Source: Rhynchospora pubera
Lineage: Eukaryota; Streptophyta; Magnoliopsida; Poales; Cyperaceae
NCBI GenBank assembly: GCA_028095005.1
Contig: CM051459.1
Coordinates: forward strand, 203,585,902-203,649,901
Direction of reading: 5' to 3'
Length of the DNA stretch: 64,000 nucleotides
The notes under the pieces were generated by a model, which worked only from the letters and a program-made list of their open reading frames with translations, did not search any database and was not told the origin of the DNA. Shown here one piece after another: positions 42,817 to 53,909 of the stretch (within the stretch, counting starts at the first letter, position 1; every line of letters starts with the position of its first letter). A program made the position numbers and the translations under genes.

Positions 42817-45788
42817 TTACTAGAGAAACCCAACAAAAAGACTTCGGCATATTTACGTTTTCTTTTTTCTGACAACCGGAAATTAGAATAAGGAATTCTA
42901 GAATTGCTAGCGTTTAGAGCAGATACGCAAAAAAAAAAAAATTGGGAAAACAGTAATGCTCTGTTAAGTTGGAAATGTATGGAGCATCAGGTTACTGGGA
43001 TATATTAAAACGGGATGTGAAAATTCTCTCAAATTTCTAATTAATTTTTTTTGTAGGAAAAGCATGATATATATTTTGTAAAGCTCTATTTGTGGGAAGT
43101 TATAAATTAACGCTAGTATCCTCATTTATCCTACCATGAATTAGTAACGTAAGATTTCTTCCATAAATTAACGTTAGTATCCTCATTTATCCTACCAAAG
43201 AATAATTTAACTAATGCAACATTAAGAAATAAAAAATAAGATTCAAGTCCAAATCAGTCGCTGTAAAATGAGTTGTGTAAAAGAAGTGCAATTGCGCAAG
43301 CAAGGCAGAAAATCCGACAAGGTCTCAATATCTCGAGCATTTACTTTTCAAATTTAATTAAATTATGTATTTCAACTTTTTTCCTGACGTTATGTTGATT
43401 TGGTAATTGGTTAGCTAGTAAAATACTACAGATTGGGTAGCAAAACCAAAAATTAACACCTCCAGGTTCTTTTTTTTTTCTTTAATTAGAAGTCCGATCA
43501 TCAAATCAGCTAGCGGCAATCAAAGGGATGAACAAAATAAATAGTTTTATTCAGATATGATTAATTAGATAAATGTAACGATGTTGTCTGGTTGAGGTCA
43601 CTAGGTTCAGAATAATTAAATTATCTTCTTGCAGTAATTATTCAACCTTGTTTATGAAGTCCTGCTAGTCTATGCTGGCTCACTCGTTATTTTTCTTCTT
43701 TTCTTCCTCCCTTGCTTTTCTAGGTAGCTGCTACCTAGTTTTTTTTTTTTAAAAAAAAAAGTCTTCAATAATAGCACCGAGTTTACAAAAAAAAAAGAAA
43801 TTATAAGTATAAATAGAACTACATAGGGGGGGGGGCTGAAGGATGCCACACAAATTGTTTCGTCGTAAAGTGTATTTTTAAGAATTTTTAGAAACATTAT
43901 GCCCCCCTAATTAAATGGAAATAACAAGTTTGTCCCCTAATTGAAAAAACTTCTGGTTCCGCCCTGGGAGAAATTATTCTTAATATACTGTTTTTATGTT
44001 CTGAAAGTTTTGTGATCAGGCAATTCATAAACTAAAATGAAAAATAGCACTGGACTGCTTATTTTCTTTTTGTAAAAGTGTCTGAAGTTTCTCACATACA
44101 TGTATTTGCAAATTTGAGGATCAATCTTTTCAAATTACACGTTTTAACACTTATTTGTTGAGACGGGAAATAGGATCTATCCTTTCACTTTTTGATAAAC
44201 CGAAAAATAAAACTTGACGGTTTCCTTTATGTTTCAAATTATAAATTTTAAACGATTAATTAATTAATTTAGTTTGTACATAAGAGACGCAACCACGTAA
44301 ATTTTATCATTATCATAGGTCATTTATACTAGATAAGATATGAAAAATTAATATATCATAATTAATAAGAAATATAGGTTGACATTTAAAATTTGAAAAT
44401 TAAATATTTCAGAAAACTTGTGATGTTAAAACATTTGCTTTTATGGAATGAAAGTTAAATAAATCTCCTTTGACCATTGTTAAGGCCAATACAATATAAT
44501 TTGCGAACCTGTCATGCCTTAAATGGAAGTTGCTGCAAATTATTAACTACTATTAAAGATCCCCAGAGTCAAACCATATTAAAAGTAAAATCACAGCCTT
44601 ACCGTCATCTTTATATTACAATTAAAAACAATATTTAAAAAAACACACAAACAACAACTGTGGGCCCCACCTAGGCCCCATCAACATCCCTCTCTCAACT
44701 CTCAAGCGTGACTGTTTACTTTACTTTACATTTCTTTCATGTTTTTTTTTATTAAATATAAATAAAAATAAATGAAAATCCCGTAGGCGAGTGGACTGTT
44801 GCGTCGTCAGCCCCGTGATGATGATAACTCTCGTCATCTCGTGGGCTCCACAGAAATAAAGGCCATAAAATCAGCGCCGTTGATTTCGTATATCTGTTAT
44901 ATCACGGCCGTTAGATGTAAATTCTCTGGGATACGAGTACTGTAACAGTAGATACGCGATGTGACCCGACGAGGGATTCGTCGCCGCCTGTTTGGCGTAG
45001 GCCTGCGGAGGCGCAGAGAATAGAGTAGAGGAGGTTCAGGTAGGTTTCTGATTGGATGGTCTCTGATGGAGTAGCTTTGGTCCCTTGCTCTGGCGGTGCA
45101 AATTAACTTGGGGACAGAATACTAGAGTAGGAACTACTACTAGGAAGGGTTATTTTATTTAATTAATAACGCAGGGTCAGAGTTTTGTCAGCTAAAAATA
45201 AAAAAACAATTTCTATTTTATATGTTTTGTTACAATACATCGTTGTATGTATATATGTAGCATGTTTGTCAAAATAATAAAAATATTATATATCTTATTT
45301 TTTAAAAAATGTTTGATTGTATTAATAAATTAAAAGGAAACTTATTGGTAAATCATCAACAAATGATATTTATGTTGAAAAATTGTATGGATAGAGATAA
45401 TTTATAGGTCTAACTGACATCGATTAATAGGAGGTTTGTTTGTAAAAACCTTATCCTATAAGTTTTGTGTGATATCCATAAGATATTTTATTTTGAAATG
45501 ATTGCTTGCATTGTACAAAATTGTGTGTGAAAAATTTGTCCACAGTTATCATGAGTTCTTTAAAAGCACCGTTGACCGCACCAGAAAAAAAGTTATTTGA
45601 ATATTTCAGTATTAGTTTTTTAACAAAATATCTGAAAATGGTAGTTGGAATTTGTAGACCATCAATTACAAAATTATAGCAAAAAATTCTCAATTTATTT
45701 TTCCTGGGCCCGTTAAATAAATATCTACTTCTGAAACGTACAAGTATTTCTAATCAAAACCGCTCCTACTCATGATTCATGTCCCATT
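42817..45788. other. Intergenic with hairpin, partial hAT end and second GC-rich island
   Basis: 43720-43738 is CTAGGTAG-CTG-CTACCTAG, followed by runs of T and A, like the micro-retroposon at 14278 but without an obvious duplication. A lone TTCCGCCCTGG near 43960 resembles an hAT end. 44660-45070 is GC-rich with GTGGGCCCCAC at 44661, CACGGCCGTTAGAT near 44903 and GCGTCGTC motifs, again promoter-like, with no gene attached. Short frames (43670-43897, 45451-45693) are not convincing. Confidence 0.35.
43102..43196. repeat. Direct duplication of about 34 bp
   Basis: ATAAATTAACGCTAGTATCC and the following CTCATTTATCCTACCA occur at about 43102-43135 and again, with one change, at about 43163-43196. 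A local duplication with a 28-bp spacer. Confidence 0.85.
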
Positions 45789-46004
45789 GGGTGTGTTTGG
45801 ATGAAACATAATAAGTCGGGAATAGGGAATATGAATAAAGAATTTCGGTTTGCGTGTTTATTCTTATTTTTTATTTTTATATTATGATTTTGTTAGTATA
45901 GGAATAAGAACCCTTATTCCTTATTCTTGTATTGTTTGGATTGCACAAAAATAAGAATAAGCACGCAAACCGAAATTCCTTATTTCTATTCTCTATTCCC
46001 GCTC
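45789..46004. mobile_element. GTTTGG-type MITE lacking its right terminus
   Basis: Starts GGGTGTGTTTGGATG. Inner arms pair (GGGAATAGGGAATA with TATTCTCTATTCCC, and AATTTCGGTTTGCGTG with CACGCAAACCGAAATT). The expected closing CCAAACACACCC is missing after 46004, so the right end is deleted. Confidence 0.65.
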
Positions 46005-48088
46005 AAAACAATAAAATTTATATCTCTATAAACAATAAAAATCCTAAGAGAGCAGAAACTTCTTGCATGATTTATATCTCTACTTTTGCCTAGCAGTTTC
46101 GAATTCGACGGATGACAATTATAAAATTTGCATTTGCCAAACGTCATGATAAGGAGCTCACGCATTTCAGCGGCAGCGAATTATTACTGAAATTCTACGA
46201 AAAATGATATAAAAATGAATGGTCTATTAAGGAAAAATTCTCCAATCAAATCTCTCAGATTTGATAATGACACCTTCTTAACCATATTCGCTCCTAAAGA
46301 GATGGTGGATCGATCCACACTCTTTGAAAACCTCTCGCATCCAACAAACTGATAAAATGAAGTGTTTCTGACTGAAAGTGTTAATTAATTCTACATAATT
46401 AAATATAGTAAGAAATGTATCGGAGATAAAAAATACCGAGGAAACCAAAGGTTTCCTACAAACTGAAATCAAGTGATTACGGTAAAAGTATTAATACTTT
46501 CAAGTTTCTACATCTCATTTAAATATATTTAAATAAATAAATATATCCATTTATTTGGAAAAATATCATAATTTTGTTCAGGAAATTAACGAAATCTTCT
46601 ATTCATAGTCAAAGTTTTTTTTTTTTAGAATAGTTGAGTATTATTTTGGATTAATTTCGAGCATTTTTAAGCGTCCTCGATCATCTTTTGGCGTGTTTGA
46701 GCTATTTTGTTTAAGTGTTTTCGAAAGTTCTTTTAGCATTTAATAGTTTTGATCGCTCTTATTTATTGTCTTTTATTCACGTTTTTCTCGTGAGTTTACA
46801 GCATTTAAAAATTTCAGCAATTTTCAAGCTTTTTCATCATTTTTTTTGCATTACATTTCTCGAAAAAAGTAACATATATTAATACTTATTAAGCTGCTAT
46901 ATACAACAACAGAAAATCTTAATAATTACCAAAATGACACCACACAAGCATATAATTAAAGCGAATGAATTACAAATATTAGTACTTTGTGAAGCAAGTA
47001 GTTGTACTCCGTACACTACTACTATTATTATTTTTTTCCTGACGTGTCAACGCATTTTCCACCCGAGTCATAATATATATCTTTTAAATTCTAAAATGAC
47101 AAAAGCTTTGTTGTTTTGAATACATGTATATAATTTTATTTATTAATTTCTTTTTGGATTTACTCATTGTTGAAGAAGATCAAAGATGTAGCGGAAACTG
47201 GAAACAAGAAAGAAGCCATGACACAAAATTGGTAATTTTTAGTTGGAAGATATTATCCTGTCTCCAAAAATAAAATATTGGACAAAATGATTGGACAGTT
47301 CTCATGCAACATAATTGCATGGTATGATCTACAAGACCATCGACCCAACAATGAGATCATTAATTAAAAAGCTTTCCTAAAACAAAATAAAAAATCATTA
47401 AAGAGTGCCCTACATGCATGGCCCGACAACCAATAGTCAAATGCCAACTGTCTACTCCTACTTTCCCGAATTAATTACCTCTTCCAGGTCTTTTTTCCTG
47501 TTTTTTTTTTTTTTTGTTTATTGAAGCACAAACCACATTAGGGCTCTACTGAGTGCTAGTTGCACTATACTTGCTAGGCTGTGCACATAGTATTAACTAG
47601 TTAGGTAATTACTTCATCCATTCCTTTGTGTTTTTTAAATATTATTAATCCTTCTAGCTTTCTCTTTTTTCCCCCTGCAACCGCAGTCCAAAAGTCACAT
47701 CGGTTTTAATCCAATCTTACTTTGTATCGACAAAAATCTTACCATGGGATTCTTCCGAGTTGAGACTTGTAGAGGTAGGGTCATAGAGTGTGTGGCAGTT
47801 GTTTTTTTGGATGGGGACTTCTCCGTTGAAATCCGAATTCATTAAGAAAGTAGGCATCATGAATTTATTGCACGGTTCTATAATTTCCCACCAAAAAAAT
47901 TTATGACATATATTACTTTTACAATTTACAGTAATTTCACAAATCATGATGACCCGCTTGGATAATCCTAGCTCAAATATAACAACCATAATTGGTCATT
48001 TCAGTATGGAGGCAAGAATAACATCAACATTAATTTTAGTTGTAACTAATATTTCATGGAAGATGTATAAAAAGCAATTTATGTTGAA
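46005..48088. other. Intergenic, no gene recognised
   Basis: About 2.1 kb of AT-rich DNA. Open frames at 46278-46472, 46934-47119 and 47717-47989 lack recognisable motifs. No paired terminal repeats were found. Confidence 0.3.
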
Positions 48089-48246
48089 GGGTGCGTTTGG
48101 ATAGGTGTGGGAAGAAGGGAAGAAGGGAAGAAGTGGGAAGAAGTATTGGAAAGTGTGTAACTTTGTGAAGAGTTTGGATTGTTTATAATTTTTTTTTCTT
48201 CTTCTTCCTTCTTCTTCTTCTTTCTTCTAACGATCCAAACGCACCC
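48089..48246. mobile_element. 158-bp MITE, termini GGGTGCGTTTGG, TSD GAA
   Basis: Perfect 12-bp ends GGGTGCGTTTGG / CCAAACGCACCC, with GAA on both sides (48086-48088, 48247-48249). The interior matches the 40830 copy (GGGAAGAAG repeats, AAGTGTGTAACTTTGTGAAG). Confidence 0.88.
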
Positions 48247-48249
48247 GAA

Positions 48250-49560
48250 GTGTGTGTGTGTTTTTTTTTTCAAATAACAGGAAAAAGAATAATATCATTT
48301 GAGAGAAACGTTTGTTACGTCAACGTTAATTTAGAGGTGTGTTTGCCATGGCTAGGAAAATATTTAATTGAAATATTATATATATTATGTTATTTTGGAC
48401 ACTTTTTTTTTTTTTTGGGGTGCATGCACATTGTCAAATAATAACTAAAACATGCACCACAGATTTGCCACACGGATGCTTCACAGGATAACGAACTGTT
48501 AAGCCATTGTACAAGCATGCAGTGGCTGACAACTTTAATTCAATGGAGAGATGGAGAGAGAAACAAAAAGTACGAGCAATGAAGCAAAGGAGCAGGCAGA
48601 GACCAAGCAATGCTCCAATAATGAAAACTGGTTACAAGTCTAACATTGCAATGATTACATTTGCCTCTCTCCTCTCCAGTCTCATCTCTCTCCGTGTGGT
48701 CAATCATACCACATGCGTCTTGCAATCATACCTCTCTCTCTCTCTCTCTCTCGTGCAGTGATGGATGATGGATCACATCTCCATCCCTCTCTCTCTCATC
48801 CTGTAAATTTGTCAGACTGGTTTCTTACTTTATTCTCTCCATTTCCAACAATAGCGGGAGAGAATGTTTCTGGAGTAGAATATTGCTTAGAAGTAAAGAC
48901 AGCACCTTGTGGTCGTCGCATGCATAATCATGGTACCAATTCCATGCATAATCATGTTCGTAATGATTCAATTCAAGAGATATGAAGAGGATATAAAGCA
49001 AGAGCTATCAAACCGGGACAACGCAACAACTAACATCCTTGCATGTTTGAATGATTGGTGCAACCTAAGTACACAATGATGGCTACCAAGAAATTGGCCA
49101 ATGACCAACAGTAACAACTAAAGCTTCCCTAATGCTTTTTGATTCTATTTGTTAATAAAATTATTGTACTACTAAAGATAACTTTTTGTGGAAAGAAAAC
49201 TAGCTAAGAGAATGGGTCCTTAATTTTGGGTTCACTCTAGATCCACGAGAACTATGGGAATTGTTGAAAATGGGATTAAAATCTATAATAAGTGTTGGGA
49301 AGCATTATTTTTTAGGAAACAGTTACCATATATGGAAAAGGTGTCAAATGTATGGGATTTTGCAAATTAAGTCTATTTTTTTTTCAAGTCTTAAGAATTT
49401 GTTAAATATAATTTCCAAATAAATACAAAGCGCAATTATAATATTATTATTGTAAATCATATATATATATATATTTTAAAGCTATATATGTTTTTAGTTT
49501 ATCATGCTGCAGAAAGTTATCATGGCATATACCGCACATTTGTTATCAGTTGTCACACAT
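48250..49560. other. Intergenic, no gene recognised
   Basis: Contains a CT microsatellite (48731-48753) and a small direct duplication of ATGCATAATCATG at about 48922 and 48943 that includes RY-type CATGCAT cores. The two overlapping frames at 48507-48985 are low-confidence and unrecognised. Confidence 0.3.
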
Positions 49561-49694
49561 GGCTCCGTTTGGATAGATGTGGGAAGAAGGGAAGAAGTGG
49601 GAAGAAGTATTGGGAAGTGTGTAACTTTGTGAAGAATTTGGATTGTTTATAATTTTTTTTGGGCCTTCTTTTCCCACTCCATCCAAACAAGACC
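49561..49694. mobile_element. 134-bp MITE of the GGCTCCGTTTGG family
   Basis: The left end is GGCTCCGTTTGGATAG and the right end is CATCCAAACAAGACC. The inner GAAGTATTGGGAAGTGTGTA is nearly identical to the other copies. The right terminus has decayed and no 3-bp duplication fits. Confidence 0.78.
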
Positions 49695-50252
49695 ATATAT
49701 ATATTAAACTACAGTGGTTACATTTATTTTTTTAAAAAAATTCCGACACAATCTTATCAAAATTTCTCATGTATCTCAACAGATCATTCCTAAATTTTCC
49801 TGCACGTTCACGTGTCCATTAATTGGATCCCACTTTGTGCTCATAAAAAAAAATAATTACATTGTAGAATCTCAGATCCATAAATTCCATGATCGACATA
49901 CTCCTGTTGGCTTCTGAATGGCTCTTAAAAAAAACACCACTGTATTTAAACCTGCCAAAATCATTTATTGTATTTTTAAACTCTTTGTCTAGAAAACTCT
50001 GTCTTGCGAACTGATTTAGGTAGCGTGGTTCTCATAAATTTTGAACTTTTAAATTGGTAACACATTTTTATCTGAATGATTTATTTTCTCTAAAAGCAGA
50101 ACAACTTTATTTTTAGTTCATATCAATTTTTGCGAAGCATCAATCCTGCGTTGGCCCCTACCAATTATATAGAGGGGGACAAGAAATGACATCAGGTGAG
50201 CATGCATCTTTCATTCATAAATCATAATCATCCAAGTGGAGAAAACAGAATG
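49695..50252. other. Intergenic, no gene recognised
   Basis: AT-rich DNA between two MITEs. Nothing was supported. Confidence 0.3.
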
Positions 50253-50260
50253 GATGTAAG

Positions 50261-50599
50261 TAGGGCTGTCAAACGGATACCGTTTCAACGTTTTCCGTTC
50301 CGTTCCGTTCGAAACGGAACAGAAACGGAATGGTAAATGACTTACGTTTTCAGAGACGGAACGGAAACGGAACGGGTTGAAATGCACGTTAGTGTTCCGT
50401 TTCATCAAAAATGACTGAAATTAATGGAAAATATGCTGAAATCAGTGCAAAATAAGTAGCGGAACAGTTAACGAAACGGAAAAGTGTTCCGTTTTACGAA
50501 ACGGAACAGAAACGGAATAGTTTTTTATTACGTTACCAGAAACGGAACGGAAACGAAACTGGCATGTACCGTTCCGTTTCTAAACGTTTGACAGCCCTA
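50261..50599. mobile_element. hAT-type MITE (CGGAACG family), 8-bp TSD
   Basis: 339 bp with perfect ends TAGGGCTGTCAAACG / CGTTTGACAGCCCTA and the perfect duplication GATGTAAG (50253-50260, 50600-50607). The interior repeats AAACGGAAC / GTTCCGTTT throughout. It is the best-preserved member of the family in the window. Confidence 0.95.
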
Positions 50600-50607
50600 G
50601 ATGTAAG

Positions 50608-51858
50608 AGAGACCCAGGCCAGGCCCCATAACACTCTGTGATAATGGAGTAAATAATCTCTTCCCATAATTACTTTGACCAGAGCAAAAAACTCTTTGTA
50701 GGTCCAAATAATAAATTACATTGCTATATCTACTGTTCCTTTTCTATAGCATGCAGATCGATGGTAATTTTCAGTACATTAAATATTTTGTGATAAAATA
50801 ATTGTTTTTCAATATGTCCTGTATATATATTGGTTTGCAATAAACAATCAAAGAATTTATTCCAAACTTTCTCTTTCACCAGACCATATTTATTCCTTTC
50901 TCAGGTGAACACAAATCCTTGCAAAATATACTGGTGACCCACAAGCACACCCATATCACATGGTCATGTCAGTTGGATAAAGAATTGATCCTTAATTGTT
51001 AAGTTCTGAGAATTTACAAGGATGAAATAATTCAGAAATTGACACTACTCTTCCGATTCCAACAAAGGCGCTTGAACATATCCCCAGTTTATTCTGTTGG
51101 CAATTGCTTCTTCTTAAATCTGAAACTAAGTTCTCAAACCTTTTGCATCTCTAAACTTACACAGTATTGCAGAAAAAGATAACAACCTTTATCCTTTTAA
51201 CAAAGGGCACATATACGACAATGACATTCATTGCAAGCTTGACTTCTCGTTCCCATCTTTTATCCGAACAAAATCTAAGACAAATCCGCATGCTTATTGA
51301 GTAATCATGAAAACCCTAATGATTATTATGGTAAAATCCTGATACTCTCCATTCAGCTTAAATGGAGATATGCTTTTATTTTGGTAATCATGATTTTTTT
51401 TTTCCTGGTTTCCATACCCGTAGTCCAATAGAAATATGACAACGGTTCAGCTGGTCAATATCATCATCTGAAATTTTTTTCTTACCTCACAAATGATCGT
51501 ACTCAGTAGCTTTGTAATAAAATTTTTTTCGTTTTCAAAGAAGTATTACTAATTTTGTTTTCTACTTCAGATATATAGCACAGTTTTAATCTTTTCTGTT
51601 ACTATTCTAATTAACAATTTTCCTGCATTATTCTCACATAATAACTCGAAAGACATCATACCTGTACTATTCCATTTTGGCGGCCACATCACGGGAGTCT
51701 CCATTTTTGGGTTCAAGTTGGAGAGCAACCAAATTCTATCCAACTGACGGAAACAGACGAGAAATTCATTGTTTGTAGTCAAAATAACAAAGTACATGCT
51801 TTTACAGAAAGCAACAGAATCAAAACCTACCGGGTACAAAAATGCCGTGAACTGCAGG
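50608..51858. other. Intergenic, no gene recognised
   Basis: AT-rich. The open frame at 51567-51950 reaches into the next hAT element and has no recognisable domain. No other structure was seen. Confidence 0.3.
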
Positions 51859-52101
51859 TAGGGGTGTCGTGCTATTTCGCACATTTTCTGTTCCATTCCA
51901 TTCAAATAGAACAAAAACGGAACGGTATATATTTCTTGTTTCGGAAACATAACTCTGTTTTACGAAGATTGAAGGCATAAATGAGAAATTACAATAGAAA
52001 ATGAACGCATAAATTAAACGAAGCAGAACAAAAATGATATCATTTCTGTTTAGTTACCAGAAACGGAACAAAAACTAAACTGGTATGTTCCTTGGACGTT
52101 T
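51859..52101. mobile_element. hAT-type MITE with deleted right terminus
   Basis: Starts TAGGGGTGTC and contains GGAACAAAAACGGAACGG motifs. It stops at ACGTTTG, where ACACCCCTA would be expected, and then GCAGG follows, the last five bases of the left flank ACTGCAGG. The simplest reading is a small deletion that removed the right end and part of the duplication. Confidence 0.6.
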
Positions 52102-53909
52102 GCAGGTAAAGGAGGTCAATAAACAAACTGGGCTGTTTACAATTCAGCCTTATTTTCAACAAAAAGAAAAGTATCCCATGATATAATTATAGAAGAAGTT
52201 TCCAATACAAGAACTCGTTGATGCTATATATATATATATATATGAACTTCGTTCTTTCATTTGTGTTCAAATTTTAAAACTCAAATGCTGAATTTAAACA
52301 TTGATTTCATTTATTAGCACAAAACCATTCATACAAAATATCATGGCTTTTTTTGTAAAGTCAATTTTTACTAAATCAAGGTAAAAGATACTAAAATTAA
52401 TCTACCAAGCTAAATTATTGATTTTTTAACCTCAGTATCTAGTATAAAAATTTAAAAATAAACTTAAAACAATTGTAACATTTATATCAAAATGAACAAA
52501 ACTTAATGATTTTAATTCGAAATTAAACTTTTAAATTAAAAAAAATGAATTAAAACTAGCTTGGAACTGAACCTTCCTCCTAATTATAATGGCAACAAGC
52601 CAACTGAGTCAGTGATGGCAACTTAACTAAAAAAAATTAACTGAGTTAAAAGAATTAGCTGGGTATTGGACTTTTATAAGCCCGGTCTTGGAAATCTCGG
52701 TCCCATTCAATTTTAGGCGCTGACGATATTATTTTGCAAATACTACGCGCAATGTCTAGTTTGTTAGTAAGCGACTGACATAAACACGGTAAATTCCTAA
52801 TTAACGAGCATGGGGACCTTCTCCTTGTTTCTATTTTATACGTAATAAACTTAAGAATGTATTGAACTAATAAAAGGCGCAAAATCTGCCATTAATCCAC
52901 GAAATAGGCTTTGTTGTTATTTCATTGTCATAGCCCAGACTATCATGGCGAATATCCTAAGTTCTGAAATTCCGTTTGTTGGTATACATACAACTTGAAG
53001 CGACCTGAAAGGCTGAAACTCATGTAATGGGCCCTGAACTTTGAATTATTTGAACCTTAGACGAACTTGATTAATGATTATGGTCCATATAACAAGGCCT
53101 TCCAATGCATGTAAGACACAATTCCATCTCACATTTTTTGTATTTTAACCAGGGTGTTAGCGACTCCAATTATCAACAAAATCCGAATACACCAACAATG
53201 GTTGGTAGCAAGTCAACTGCACTGTTTGTTCTAATTAACTACTAGCAACTCCACGTTTAAATTAAGCTACAGACAATTTGATCCAACACATCCTGGGAGC
53301 ATCAGCATTAGAGGTTAGGAATGATGTTCAAATTTCTCCTATCATCGGATTTGAACATGGAAAATGTCTTTCCTAGCCTTGCAGCATAACAGATCAGATT
53401 ATTTTGTGGATTGGATTTCAATCGACTTTCTACAATCCATGACCATTTTTTTATGAAGTCTGTGAAGCCACCGAGTCTGCATTTTTTTTCGCACGAAAGC
53501 AGGAATCTTTCTTGCATTGAGTCAGTGCATCAGATCTTAAAAACAAATGACAAAGCTAAACCACCACGGTATAGCGGGACTCCTTGAAGACATCAGTAAG
53601 GTTGTCAATCAGTATATATTCAATTCATATGGTACAGACCAGATCATGAATTGAAAGAAGGGTTCTCTTTTTTTTTTTAAAAAAAAAATGATGGAGAAGC
53701 ATTTCTGCTTTATGGGATCAAATCAGCAGGTAGAGAATTAACAGTACCTAGTTAAACAAATTAAAAAAAGAGAACTGAGCTCCTAGTAAGTTAAAACGTG
53801 ATCTGTCCAAAGAAATTACAATCGTACAATGAAAGTACATGCAGAACGACAACACATACATTCATGCACCATTTATTCAGATCAATTGATTAAAACGAGA
53901 ACAAGATTC
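52102..53909. other. Intergenic and 3' flank of the FTHFS gene
   Basis: AT-rich with a TA microsatellite at 52228-52243. The part next to 53909 should be the 3' untranslated region of the minus-strand FTHFS gene. A T/A run at 53670-53688 can form a hairpin. No other gene was recognised. Confidence 0.35.

Noticed and set aside
48507..48985. Two overlapping frames of 84 and 90 codons
   Set aside because: One begins at a non-ATG codon, both pass through a CT microsatellite, and no family is recognisable.
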